The position numbers were made by a program, and so were the translations under genes. The notes under the pieces are model-generated. The model saw only the letters and a list, made by a program, of their open reading frames with translations. It was not told the DNA's origin and did no database searches. Shown here piece after piece: positions 36,173-45,225 of a stretch of DNA of 64,000 nucleotides; position 1 is the stretch's first letter, and every line of letters begins with the position of its first letter. The DNA is from Bacteroides sp. (GTDB lineage: Bacteria; Bacteroidota; Bacteroidia; Bacteroidales; Bacteroidaceae): positions 1 to 64,000 of the forward strand of contig NZ_JAQVBV010000026.1 in the NCBI RefSeq assembly GCF_028690125.1. The letters run 5' to 3'.

Positions 36173-36349
36173 AACGTTATGTTTTTAGCAAATATCTGAA
36201 AAATGATTGAAAAAATAAGGAGAATAATCTTAAAAAATTATCCTTTATATAACATTTTGCTATATTCCATTTGTTTTTATGATCAGATATGTGTAGAATC
36301 ATTTTTTCGTGTATTTTTGCAGAAGAAATCCTCTGGAAATAAAATTGAC

Positions 36350-37153
36350 ATGAAACAGTTTAATATTCTTTTATTTATTAGCTCATTACTCTTTTGCTTG
36401 ATGCTTGTTTCTTGCAAAACAACACAGAAATTAGCTGGCTGGTCGTTGGTATGGAAAGAAAATTTCAACCAGAAAAAAAGTTTCGATGCGCAAATATGGA
36501 GTAAGATTCCGCGAGGAGGAGCTGATTGGGATAATTATATGACAGATTTTGATTCCTGCTACGCTATGCGAAAGGGAGAATTAGTGCTGAGAGGAATTGC
36601 TAATCATACTCAAATCAATGATACAGCTCCTTATCTGACTGGCGGCGTTTATACGAAAGGCAAGAAAGCCTTCTCCAATGGTCGTATCGAGATTCGTGCT
36701 AAATTAGATCCTGCTAAAGGAGCTTGGCCTGCTATCTGGATGTTGCCTGAAAATGCGGAGTGGCCTGTGGGCGGTGAGATTGATATTATGGAACGTCTGA
36801 ATCACGATTCTATCGCTTATCAAACAGTCCATTCTTATTATACATATACATTGGGTATAAGAAACCTTCCTAAGTCTGGTTCTAAAGGAATGATTTATCC
36901 AAACCGCTATAATGTGTTTGCAGTAGAGATGTATCCAGACAGTCTTTTATTCTATATCAATGATATACACACGTTTACTTATCCCCGTATACAGACAACA
37001 AAAAAAGGACAGTTCCCTTACAACGAGCCTTTTTATTTGTTGATTGATATGCAATTAGGTGGTACCTGGGTGGGAGCGGTCGATCCCAAAGAACTCCCGG
37101 TAGAAATGAAAGTGGATTGGGTACGTTTTTATCAGCGAAAATCAATAAAATAA
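36350..37153 (+). CDS. GH16 beta-glucanase-like lipoprotein
   Basis: 267 residues from the ATG at 36350; the longer frame from 36203 has no signal peptide at its start, while this start gives a lipobox LVSC (Cys22). The GH16 jelly roll covers the rest. The catalytic motif is complete: Glu143 and Glu148 with Asp145 between them in GGEIDIMERL. Other family features are NGRIEIRAKLD and AWPAIWMLP. It is likely a beta-1,3/1,4-glucan endohydrolase on the cell surface. A -7-like TATTTTTG lies at 36312-36319. The S66 peptidase gene follows after 4 bp. Confidence 0.92.
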   Translation: MKQFNILLFISSLLFCLMLVSCKTTQKLAGWSLVWKENFNQKKSFDAQIWSKIPRGGADWDNYMTDFDSCYAMRKGELVLRGIANHTQINDTAPYLTGGVYTKGKKAFSNGRIEIRAKLDPAKGAWPAIWMLPENAEWPVGGEIDIMERLNHDSIAYQTVHSYYTYTLGIRNLPKSGSKGMIYPNRYNVFAVEMYPDSLLFYINDIHTFTYPRIQTTKKGQFPYNEPFYLLIDMQLGGTWVGAVDPKELPVEMKVDWVRFYQRKSIK

Positions 37154-37157
37154 TAAT

Positions 37158-38066
37158 ATGGATATTCAATTTCCTCCTTTTTTGCAACAAGGTGATAAAG
37201 TGGTGATTATTTCTCCTTCTAGTAAGATTGATGGTCAATTTTTGAAAGGTGCGAAGAAGCATTTGGAGTCATGGGGGCTGAAGGTTGCTATGGGAAAATA
37301 TGCCGGAAGTTCTTGTGGGCGTTATGCCGGAACTATCAAACAGCGTTTGAAGGACCTTCAAAGTGCGATGGACGACCCAAAAGTGAAAGCGATTCTTTGT
37401 AGTCGGGGAGGGTATGGAGCCGTACATTTGATAGATAAGATTGATTTTACCCGATTTAGAGAACATCCTAAATGGTTACTCGGATTCAGTGATATTACCG
37501 CTTTACATAATCTTTTCCAGAAGAATGGGTATGCTTCGTTGCATTCGTTGATGGCTCGGCATCTCACGGTAGAGTCGGAAAATGATCTTTGTACTGGTTA
37601 TCTGAAAGATATTCTATTCGGAAATCTTCCTGAATATACTTGTGAAAAACATAAGTTGAATAAACAGGGAAGTGTGCAGGGTACTTTGCGGGGAGGAAAC
37701 ATGGCAGTTGCATATGGTTTGCGGGGGACACCTTATGATATTCCGGCTGAAGGGACTGTACTATTTATTGAAGATGTGAGCGAGCGTCCTCATGCAATTG
37801 AACGAATGATGTATAATCTGAAGCTGGGAGGTGTGCTTGAGAAATTGTCAGGATTGATCATCGGACAGTTTACCGAATACGAAGAAGATTGTTCATTAGG
37901 TAAGGAATTGTATGCGGCTTTAGCGAATTTGGTGAAAGAATACGACTATCCGGTTTGTTTTAACTTTCCGGTTGGGCATGTGACTCATAATTTACCGCTT
38001 ATTAATGGAGCAAAAGTCGAATTTACAGTTGGTAAGAAAAATGTAGAACTAAAGTTTAATTGTTAA
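37158..38066 (+). CDS. LD-carboxypeptidase (peptidase S66)
   Basis: 302-residue cytoplasmic LdcA-type enzyme that removes the terminal D-Ala from murein tetrapeptides during cell-wall recycling. The S66 triad can be placed: Ser111 in LLGFSDITALH, Glu205 in VLFIEDVSER and His274 in FPVGHVTHNLP. CSRGGYGAVHLI (81-92) is the usual flanking motif. No signal peptide. It starts 4 bp after the GH16 gene, so the two are cotranscribed although their roles differ. Confidence 0.94.
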   Translation: MDIQFPPFLQQGDKVVIISPSSKIDGQFLKGAKKHLESWGLKVAMGKYAGSSCGRYAGTIKQRLKDLQSAMDDPKVKAILCSRGGYGAVHLIDKIDFTRFREHPKWLLGFSDITALHNLFQKNGYASLHSLMARHLTVESENDLCTGYLKDILFGNLPEYTCEKHKLNKQGSVQGTLRGGNMAVAYGLRGTPYDIPAEGTVLFIEDVSERPHAIERMMYNLKLGGVLEKLSGLIIGQFTEYEEDCSLGKELYAALANLVKEYDYPVCFNFPVGHVTHNLPLINGAKVEFTVGKKNVELKFNC

Positions 38067-38131
38067 TAATCTATTCCATCCGGATGATACTGTCATGAAA
38101 ATGACTAATTTTGAAGCCTTAACATAAAAAA

Positions 38132-39121
38132 ATGGCAATGAAAGAGAAAGCTATGATATTATTGGGTAGTACTTTCTTGTTGTTCTCCGCTTTTTCTTGT
38201 GGAGGAAGTAGTAAAGCAGGAAGTACTAACAAAGTAGAGAATGAGACAACGGTAGTGAATGTGCCTCAGTTTGATGCAGATAGTGCGTATCAGTATGTAA
38301 AGAGTCAGGTTGATTTCGGTCCTCGTGTGCCAAATTCTAAAGGACATATAGCGTGTGGCAACTATCTGGCTACACAATTAGAAGATTTGGGTGCAAAAGT
38401 AACCAATCAATATGCTGATTTGATAGCATATGACGGGACACTATTGAAAGCGCGGAATATTATTGGTTCTTATAAACCGGAAAGTAAAAAAAGAATTGCC
38501 TTGTTTGCGCATTGGGACACTCGCCCTTGGGCGGATGATGATCCTGATGAGAAAAATCATCGTACTCCTGTTTTGGGGGCAAATGATGGAGCAAGTGGAG
38601 TAGGAGCTTTGCTAGAGATTGCACGCTTGGTCAATCAGCAACAGCCGGAATTAGGCATTGATATTATTTTTCTGGATGCAGAAGATTATGGGTCACATGA
38701 TGGAAATAATAATTCATGGTGTTTGGGTGCCCAATATTGGGCTCGTAACCCGCACGTGCAAGGGTATAATGCTCGTTTTGGTATTTTGCTTGATATGGTT
38801 GGAGGTAAAAATACTGTATTTATGAAAGAAGGACATTCAGAGAAATATGCGCCGGATATCAATAAAAAAGTATGGAAATCGGCTGCGAAACTGGGCTATG
38901 GAAAAATGTTCATAGATGAAGAAGGAGGTTATGTAACAGATGATCATCTGTTTGTAAACGAACTTGCACATATCAAAACAATTGATATTATTGCTTCTGA
39001 TCCAAAAGGTGGTTTTACTCCTACTTGGCATACTGTCAATGACAATATGGATCATATTGATAAGAATACTTTGAAGGCTGTAGGACAAACTGTATTGGAA
39101 GTAATCTACAAGGAAAAATAA
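38132..39121 (+). CDS. M28 family glutaminyl-peptide cyclotransferase-like lipoprotein
   Basis: 329-residue zinc-dependent protein with a lipoprotein signal (FSAFSC). The M28 fold shows the metal-site pattern of type II glutaminyl cyclases: ALFAHWDTRPWADDDPD, LGANDGASGVGALLEIARL, IIFLDAEDYG, and a late His in HTVNDNMDHIDK. Such enzymes turn N-terminal Gln into pyroglutamate; in Bacteroidetes many lipoproteins and SusD-like proteins expose Gln after signal-peptide cleavage. An aminopeptidase is the alternative, but WADDDPD favours the cyclase. Confidence 0.9.
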   Translation: MAMKEKAMILLGSTFLLFSAFSCGGSSKAGSTNKVENETTVVNVPQFDADSAYQYVKSQVDFGPRVPNSKGHIACGNYLATQLEDLGAKVTNQYADLIAYDGTLLKARNIIGSYKPESKKRIALFAHWDTRPWADDDPDEKNHRTPVLGANDGASGVGALLEIARLVNQQQPELGIDIIFLDAEDYGSHDGNNNSWCLGAQYWARNPHVQGYNARFGILLDMVGGKNTVFMKEGHSEKYAPDINKKVWKSAAKLGYGKMFIDEEGGYVTDDHLFVNELAHIKTIDIIASDPKGGFTPTWHTVNDNMDHIDKNTLKAVGQTVLEVIYKEK

Positions 39122-39200
39122 TAATCTATCAATGTGCTGATTGAAGTTTTAGATACTGAATTAGCACGTTGGCGTATCGCTAAATTAAATATTATTCTAT

Positions 39201-39626
39201 ATGTCAATAAATGAATTGCAGAACGAAGTGATTGCTGAATTCAGCGACTTCGATGATTGGATGGACCGTTATCAACTGCTTATCGATCTGGGAAATGAAC
39301 AGGAACCACTTGATGAGAAATATAAGACAGAACAAAATTTGATTGAAGGTTGTCAAAGCCGTGTATGGCTTCAGGCGCATGATCTTGATGGAAAGATTGT
39401 CTTTCAAGCAGAAAGTGACGCGTTAATTGTAAAAGGAATTATCGCTTTATTGATAAAAGTACTGTCTGGACATACACCCGATGAGATTTTAAATGCAGAC
39501 CTTTATTTTATTGATAAGATCGGTCTGAAAGAACATTTATCACCGACACGTAGCAATGGTTTGCTCTCGATGGTAAAACAAATACGTATGTATGCGCTAG
39601 CATTCAAAGCGAAAGAAGGGAAGTGA
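39201..39626 (+). CDS. sufE: Cysteine desulfuration protein SufE
   Basis: 141-residue sulfur acceptor that takes persulfide from SufS for Fe-S cluster assembly. The active Cys51 is in LIEGCQSRVWL. The N-terminal region (EFSDFDDWMDRYQLLIDLG) and C-terminal LSPTRSNGLLSMVKQIR are family-typical. No suf genes are adjacent. It is separated by 79 bp from the M28 gene. Confidence 0.95.
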   Translation: MSINELQNEVIAEFSDFDDWMDRYQLLIDLGNEQEPLDEKYKTEQNLIEGCQSRVWLQAHDLDGKIVFQAESDALIVKGIIALLIKVLSGHTPDEILNADLYFIDKIGLKEHLSPTRSNGLLSMVKQIRMYALAFKAKEGK

Positions 39627-40050
39627 TTGACTCTATCCAGTGATCTCTAAAACTTTTTTCCGCAAACGTTATATGAGAAATACTTTTATTGCTCCTTATG
39701 TATTATCAGAAGAAAAGGGAATTTGTTGTTTAATTACATTTTAAGATCATTGCAATATTCCTTCTAATTTAAAGAAGTGGAAGAGGATATAGAAAAGATT
39801 CAATATGATTTGTCTAGTTTTACTTCAAGCCTTTTTTTCGAAGAAACGATTAAAAATATTTGTATATATAGTTATTAGACTAAAACTTTTGATCTAATGT
39901 AAAAGATCAAGTTTAATGGAAATTGATAATTATGAGTTTTGAATTAGAGAAATAATCTCTTGTTTGTCAGTTACCTATGGCAAAGCCTTATATATTCTGG
40001 ATTAATATAGAAATATTTATAATGAGAATATTAAATAGTTTGTAATTGTT
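39627..40050. other. AT-rich intergenic gap
   Basis: 424 bp between convergent genes. I see no ORF, tRNA, strong hairpin or repeat in it. Confidence 0.5.
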
Positions 40051-40833
40051 CTATTTCCATGGATAATGAATGGTGATTTGACGCATTAACCAAATAACTC
40101 CTATCAATAGTAAAGCAGATGTAAAGACAGTGATCAGATAAGGAGTTCCACTAATCAGTTCATCCAGATATTTGGCTTCTGGATATTGGGTACTAACATA
40201 AACTGATAGCGAATTATAAAGAATGTGCATGATGATACAAGGTGTCAGACTATGTGTTTTATAATAAATCCATGCTAACAGTATTCCAGTTAAAAATGCT
40301 GGAAGAATCTGAATCGGGTTGATATGGATTATTCCAAACATAAAGGCTGAAAGAAGAATTGCTTTTGTAGGATTATACTGTTGTAATAAGGCTTTGGTGA
40401 TTGCACCTCGAAATAGTAATTCTTCGAAAATCGGACCTATAATTGTTATGGCAAGTATTCCTTCCCAACTGGATTGAAGAATCTCAAAGGGGTATTCCAA
40501 TATATTAGGGAGCCACTTCATGAAATCCATTAAAGCTAATTCTATAAACCAGCAAGAGAAAATTGCCAATACACTAAGGAATAAATATAATCCAGATATC
40601 GGTGACCAAGTTGTTTTTTCTTTGCTGATGTAACCGGCTTTCCATAAATAGACTACCACCATGAACTGCCCAGCTAATAGTGTCGGAACCAAAAGTGAAG
40701 GCTCCAGTGCTTTATCGCTTATATTTCCTGTGGTTACTACTTGATAAATAACATAAGGAATCATTATTAGAATGGGGGCGACTATTTGTGCAATGATAAG
40801 ATATAATAAAATCAGTTTTAGAGAAGTTTTCAT
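40051..40833 (-). CDS. CPBP family intramembrane metalloprotease
   Basis: 260-residue membrane protein with about seven helices. All three CPBP (CAAX protease and bacteriocin-processing) motifs are present: EELLFRGAI (about residues 138-146), FMFGIIHINP with its His, and CIIMHILYNSLSV (H-x-x-x-N). Its substrate in Bacteroides is unknown. It is the last gene of a minus-strand run from the Ca2+ ATPase through HAD and ribF, with an 18-bp gap to ribF. Confidence 0.9.
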   Translation of the reverse strand: MKTSLKLILLYLIIAQIVAPILIMIPYVIYQVVTTGNISDKALEPSLLVPTLLAGQFMVVVYLWKAGYISKEKTTWSPISGLYLFLSVLAIFSCWFIELALMDFMKWLPNILEYPFEILQSSWEGILAITIIGPIFEELLFRGAITKALLQQYNPTKAILLSAFMFGIIHINPIQILPAFLTGILLAWIYYKTHSLTPCIIMHILYNSLSVYVSTQYPEAKYLDELISGTPYLITVFTSALLLIGVIWLMRQITIHYPWK

Positions 40834-40851
40834 ATCCGTTATTTTTTTATT

Positions 40852-41805
40852 CTACGAAGGTGTATTTAGTATGGCTTCTACTTCTTTAGCATCCTTATGA
40901 AGTTCTTTGATTAATTCTTCAATATTGTTGAACTTCAATTCGGGACGTGTGCGCTTTACAAAAGTAAGCCGGATAAATTTATCATAAATATCTGAATGGA
41001 AATGAAGGATGTTTACCTCGATACTCCGGTTGGAACCATTGTCAATAGTGGGGCGTACTCCAATATTCAACATACCCATATAAGTTTTCCCGTCAAAAGT
41101 TACCCAAACAGCATATACTCCATCTGCAGGAATCAACTTGTCGGGGTCATCAACACTTAAGTTAGCAGTTGGAAATCCTATTTTTCTTCCTACTTGATAA
41201 CCGCTTACGACTGTACCATCCAAAAAATATTTATATTTTAGACAGCGAGCGGCTAAATCCATATCTCCTTGATGAAGCAGTTTCCGAATAAGTGAAGAAC
41301 TTATTGCTACCTTTTTAGTATCATTTATTTCTATATGATCCGTGCAAGCAAGAGCACGAACCACTTCAATGCCGATAGACTTACCATAACGTACATAATC
41401 TTCAAATCCTTCCCTCCGATTATGCCCAAAACGGTGATCATAGCCTATTACCAAACATTTCACATGAAAACGCTCCTTCAACAACCGAGTCATAAACTCC
41501 AGAGCTGTCAAACTGGAAATTCCGGGTGTGAAATCGAGCATCAGACAGTAGTCTACCCCGGTATCAGCCAATAAACTGATTTTCTCGTCCAAGGTAGTTA
41601 GCAACTCAGGATGGTAATCTGAATCCATCACCTTACGGGGATGAACAGGAAAAGTGACTAATGCAGAATGTAAACCTTTTGCTGCAGCTATTTCTTTCAC
41701 TTGTTGAATCAAATAGCGGTGCCCTACGTGTACTCCATCAAAAAAACCGATAGTAGCTACACATGGTTCAGGAACTATAGCGTCTGTATCACGTATAATC
41801 TGCAT
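40852..41805 (-). CDS. ribF: Bifunctional riboflavin kinase/FAD synthetase
   Basis: 317-residue enzyme that makes FMN and then FAD from riboflavin. The N-terminal FAD synthetase domain has ATIGFFDGVHVGHRYLI (about 18-34) and VIGYDHRFGHNRRE (about 117-130). The C-terminal riboflavin kinase domain starts near residue 185 and contains GRKIGFPTANLSVDD and GVYAVWVTFDGKTYMGMLNIG. The length is normal. The HAD gene is 10 bp upstream in the same run. Confidence 0.97.
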   Translation of the reverse strand: MQIIRDTDAIVPEPCVATIGFFDGVHVGHRYLIQQVKEIAAAKGLHSALVTFPVHPRKVMDSDYHPELLTTLDEKISLLADTGVDYCLMLDFTPGISSLTALEFMTRLLKERFHVKCLVIGYDHRFGHNRREGFEDYVRYGKSIGIEVVRALACTDHIEINDTKKVAISSSLIRKLLHQGDMDLAARCLKYKYFLDGTVVSGYQVGRKIGFPTANLSVDDPDKLIPADGVYAVWVTFDGKTYMGMLNIGVRPTIDNGSNRSIEVNILHFHSDIYDKFIRLTFVKRTRPELKFNNIEELIKELHKDAKEVEAILNTPS

Positions 41806-41815
41806 AGCTGCAAAA

Positions 41816-42442
41816 TTACCTTTTTCTGTTGAATAAATGACTCCAATCTTCTCCGGCTTTTGGAGTATAGGTGGAAATTCCTAATTCTTGAGCTGCTTTA
41901 CAATTTATTTCAGAGTCATCAATGAAGAAAGTTTCTTTTGGGTTAATACCCGCATCTTCAATGACGGCTTCAAAGATTTCCGTATCAGGTTTGATCATCT
42001 TCATTTCAAAAGAGAGATAAGCTTTTTCGAAGTAATCTTCTGCTTTGAATGTACGGTAGGGGAAGGCATTCTTGCAAATCCATTCCCAATGGATAGCGTT
42101 TGTATTACTGAGTAGATAGACCACATATTTCTCACGGAGCTTCAATAAAAGTTCAAGTTTAAGTGCAGGTATGTCTACCAGAAAACTATTCCAGGCAGCA
42201 TCAATCTGTTCATCGCTAAGGGTTTTTCCCATCATTTCACGAACTCCATTGCGGAATTCGGCAGAGGTAATCAATCCTTTCTCCTGTTGCATGAAGATTC
42301 CCTGCTGATGATAAAAATTCAGCAGGGCTTCCATATGTTCACATCCTAATTTCTTAAAATTGTCAATACAACGTTGGCGGTCGAGATTTATAAGTACACC
42401 GCCAAGATCGATAAGGAGGTTTTTAATTCCTTTACTTTTCAT
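41816..42442 (-). CDS. HAD-superfamily phosphatase (YihX-like)
   Basis: 208 residues from the ATG at 42442 (MKSKGIKNLLIDLGGVL); the longer frame starts inside the ATPase gene and adds 24 unrelated residues. HAD motifs: I in LLIDLGGVLINLD, II in VYLLSNTNAIHW, III/IV in KPDTEIFEAVIEDAGINPKETFFIDDSEINC. The second Asp of motif I is Gly, as in other YihX-type sugar phosphatases, so activity is still expected. It overlaps the 3' end of the Ca2+ ATPase gene by 11 bp, which suggests translational coupling. Confidence 0.9.
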   Translation of the reverse strand: MKSKGIKNLLIDLGGVLINLDRQRCIDNFKKLGCEHMEALLNFYHQQGIFMQQEKGLITSAEFRNGVREMMGKTLSDEQIDAAWNSFLVDIPALKLELLLKLREKYVVYLLSNTNAIHWEWICKNAFPYRTFKAEDYFEKAYLSFEMKMIKPDTEIFEAVIEDAGINPKETFFIDDSEINCKAAQELGISTYTPKAGEDWSHLFNRKR

Positions 42443-45134
42443 TATTATTTTTGTGAGTAATACGTTGAACAAGGCGAATAAGTTCTCCAACCCATAAAAC
42501 CATGGAAGAAACACCTATTATACAAAGCCAGGTTTGCCAGTCGAGCGGTGTTGTACGGAATACGGCTCCGCCAAACTGTACAATAAGGAACTGACCGGCC
42601 AGAATAGCCAGGATGATTAATTCCATACCATATGATTTGGAAATTCCCTTGAATGCAGAATCGGTGGTACCGAATACACGGGCATTGAAGAGATTCCAGA
42701 ACTGAAGCATGACGAAGAAGGTGAAGAAGATAGTAAGATTGTGTACGTCCATACCTTGAGGAGTGTGGTCGAAATAATAGATCATTCCCAGCAGTATAAT
42801 AAGGAAGACAGAACCTACTCCTAATATATTATGCTTCATTGCCTTCGTAATGATAAAATCGCTGCTACGGCGAGGCTTATCTTGCATAACGGTTTCGCTG
42901 GGAGGAATAGAAGCCAAAGCCAAAGCGGCAAAAGTATCCATAATCAGATTTACCCACAGCATTTGCGTAACGGTAAGTGGCAGTTCTGTGCCAATGACAG
43001 AACCTAACAGTACGATTAAAAGAGCTACAAAATTAATTGTCAGCTGGAATACGATAAACCGTTGGATATTTTTATAAAGTGAACGTCCCCACATAACGGC
43101 TGTTCCGATACTATTGAACGAATCATCGAGCAGAGTGATATCACTTGCTTCTTTGGCTACTGAAGTTCCTGTACCCATTGACAATCCTACCTGAGCATGA
43201 TTCAGAGCGGGAGCGTCATTCGTACCATCACCGGTTACGGCAACTACTGCCCCTTTTTGCTGAAGCAGTTGTACCAGGCGTTGTTTATCTGTAGGGCGGG
43301 CACGAGACATGATTTTAAGGTCCATGATCCGGTCTAAAGCCTCTTCATCACTTAATTCAGCAAAGGCAACACCTGTAATACGGTTCCATTCAGTATCCGT
43401 TTCGGGATTCCATAATCCAATTTGGCGAGCAATCTCCGTGGCAGTGCCTGGAGTGTCGCCGGTGACAATCTTAATTCCGATACCGGCGGATTGGCATTTA
43501 GCAACGGCAGCAGGTACATCCGAGCGGATGGGGTCTGAAATTGCAACTACACCTAAGAAGTTAAGATCATTGGCAGAGACAAGTTCTGTACAGTCATTCA
43601 GCTCATTTTCTCCTACAATCTTGAAGGCAAAACCAAGTGTACGCATTGCCATATTCTGATAGTTCAGTAACTGTGTTTCTACCGTTGAGCGATATTCTAC
43701 CGCATCTACACGGCGTCCGTCTAATATGACTTCTTTACATTTGCCGAGAACTATTTCGGGAGCACCTTTGATATAAAGTATTTTCTTTCCGATAATCGGT
43801 GATTCTACCAGCGTTGCCATGAATTTGCGTTCTGTCGAGAACGTCAATTGATCGAGAATATGTACATTCTCTCTGAGCTCCAGATAGTTTCTTCCCTGAC
43901 TGTTGAGCCATAATAATAAAGCTACTTCAGTTGGGTTTCCTACTCCCTTTGGCTTTTCATCAGTTGTTGTTTCTTCAAGGAAAGCAGTCGAGTTAGCACT
44001 GATTCCTTCCGCAATAAGAGTGCTGATATCGTCATCGGACAACTGACTGTTGTTCTTGATTCCATAAAAGTTCGGCTCATAAACTTGCATTTGGTTCTGA
44101 GTCAATGTGCCCGTTTTATCGGTACAAATGACAGTGATAGCCCCCATTGTCTCGCAAGCGTGCATCTTTCTCACCAGATTATTGGTAGAAAGCATACGAC
44201 GCATATTCAAAGCCAGACTTAATGTAACACTCATCGGTAGACCTTCCGGAACAGCTACTACGATCAGAGTAACGGCCATCATAAAGTATTTAAGTGTCCG
44301 TTCGAGAACAGGAAGCCATTCATGCCAACCGCTTAGTGTGGCAAAATCATAATATAGCAGCACATCCTTTACAAAGAAAATAAGGAAAGCCAGTCCTGCA
44401 ACAGTAAACCCAATCTTTCCGATCAGGTTGGCAAGTTTGGTCAATTGGATGTTCAACGGAGTTGGTTCCAGATTCTGTTCCGTGCTCTGGCGGGCTACCT
44501 TACCAATTTCTGTAGCATCTCCTACATGTAGTACACGCATTGTTCCGTGACCATCCACTACGGTGGTTCCGCGCATAACCAAGTTAGAGGCATATGTTGC
44601 TTCTTCATCGAAATCCGCCTCAATGACAGTTTTATTGATTACGGGTTCTCCAGTCAGATTGGATTCGTTGATTTGTAAGGAAATAGCTTCCACTAATTCT
44701 CCATCGGCAGGAATTTCCTCTCCCGTTTCCAAAATCACAATATCACCAACCACAATATCTTTGCGGGGAACTTCCTGAACGTGTCCGTTTCGAATCACTT
44801 TGACTAAAGTCTCTTCATTGACAGCATTCAGCAGATCGAATTTTTTGTTAGCATCGTATTCGAAAAAGAAACCGATACCCGTAGCAAGGAGGATTGCTGC
44901 AATAATTCCGATCGTTTCGGCATATTCATTTTCGATGATAGAAATAATCAGTGAAAATGCGGCAGCTATTAGCAATACGCGTACAACAGGGTCCTCAAAC
45001 TTTTCGAGATAAAGTTTCCAAAGAGATGGACGCTTAGGAGGTGTCAGCAGGTTTACTCCATTTTTTTCCCTGCTTTGTAGGACTTCCTTATCAGTAAGCC
45101 CTAAATGATTGAAATCATCTTTTTTTGCACTCAT
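42432..45134 (-). CDS. Calcium-translocating P-type ATPase (PMCA-like)
   Basis: 900-residue P2-type cation pump. N-terminal cation-ATPase domain (about 10-75), helices at about 50-105 and 255-310 with the ion-site motif VAVPEGLPMSVTLSLALNMRR, the phosphorylated Asp in ICTDKTGTLTQNQM, the nucleotide domain with KGAPEIVLGKC, the hinge VTGDGTNDAPALNHA, and six C-terminal helices. PEGLP is the form found in plasma-membrane-type Ca2+ pumps. It exports Ca2+ from the cytoplasm. It leads the run of HAD, ribF and CPBP genes. Confidence 0.94.
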   Translation of the reverse strand: MSAKKDDFNHLGLTDKEVLQSREKNGVNLLTPPKRPSLWKLYLEKFEDPVVRVLLIAAAFSLIISIIENEYAETIGIIAAILLATGIGFFFEYDANKKFDLLNAVNEETLVKVIRNGHVQEVPRKDIVVGDIVILETGEEIPADGELVEAISLQINESNLTGEPVINKTVIEADFDEEATYASNLVMRGTTVVDGHGTMRVLHVGDATEIGKVARQSTEQNLEPTPLNIQLTKLANLIGKIGFTVAGLAFLIFFVKDVLLYYDFATLSGWHEWLPVLERTLKYFMMAVTLIVVAVPEGLPMSVTLSLALNMRRMLSTNNLVRKMHACETMGAITVICTDKTGTLTQNQMQVYEPNFYGIKNNSQLSDDDISTLIAEGISANSTAFLEETTTDEKPKGVGNPTEVALLLWLNSQGRNYLELRENVHILDQLTFSTERKFMATLVESPIIGKKILYIKGAPEIVLGKCKEVILDGRRVDAVEYRSTVETQLLNYQNMAMRTLGFAFKIVGENELNDCTELVSANDLNFLGVVAISDPIRSDVPAAVAKCQSAGIGIKIVTGDTPGTATEIARQIGLWNPETDTEWNRITGVAFAELSDEEALDRIMDLKIMSRARPTDKQRLVQLLQQKGAVVAVTGDGTNDAPALNHAQVGLSMGTGTSVAKEASDITLLDDSFNSIGTAVMWGRSLYKNIQRFIVFQLTINFVALLIVLLGSVIGTELPLTVTQMLWVNLIMDTFAALALASIPPSETVMQDKPRRSSDFIITKAMKHNILGVGSVFLIILLGMIYYFDHTPQGMDVHNLTIFFTFFVMLQFWNLFNARVFGTTDSAFKGISKSYGMELIILAILAGQFLIVQFGGAVFRTTPLDWQTWLCIIGVSSMVLWVGELIRLVQRITHKNNNEK

Positions 45135-45225
45135 GCAGATACATGCGTTTAGTTAGGGAGACAAAAGTACAATATTAAATTGTGATAAGATGTTTAATTA
45201 AAACTTTTTATGAAGTTACAATTAT

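Noticed and set aside
42400..42442. Missing second Asp in the HAD motif I as a sign of inactivity
   Set aside because: YihX-type HAD phosphatases normally have Gly at that position and are active.
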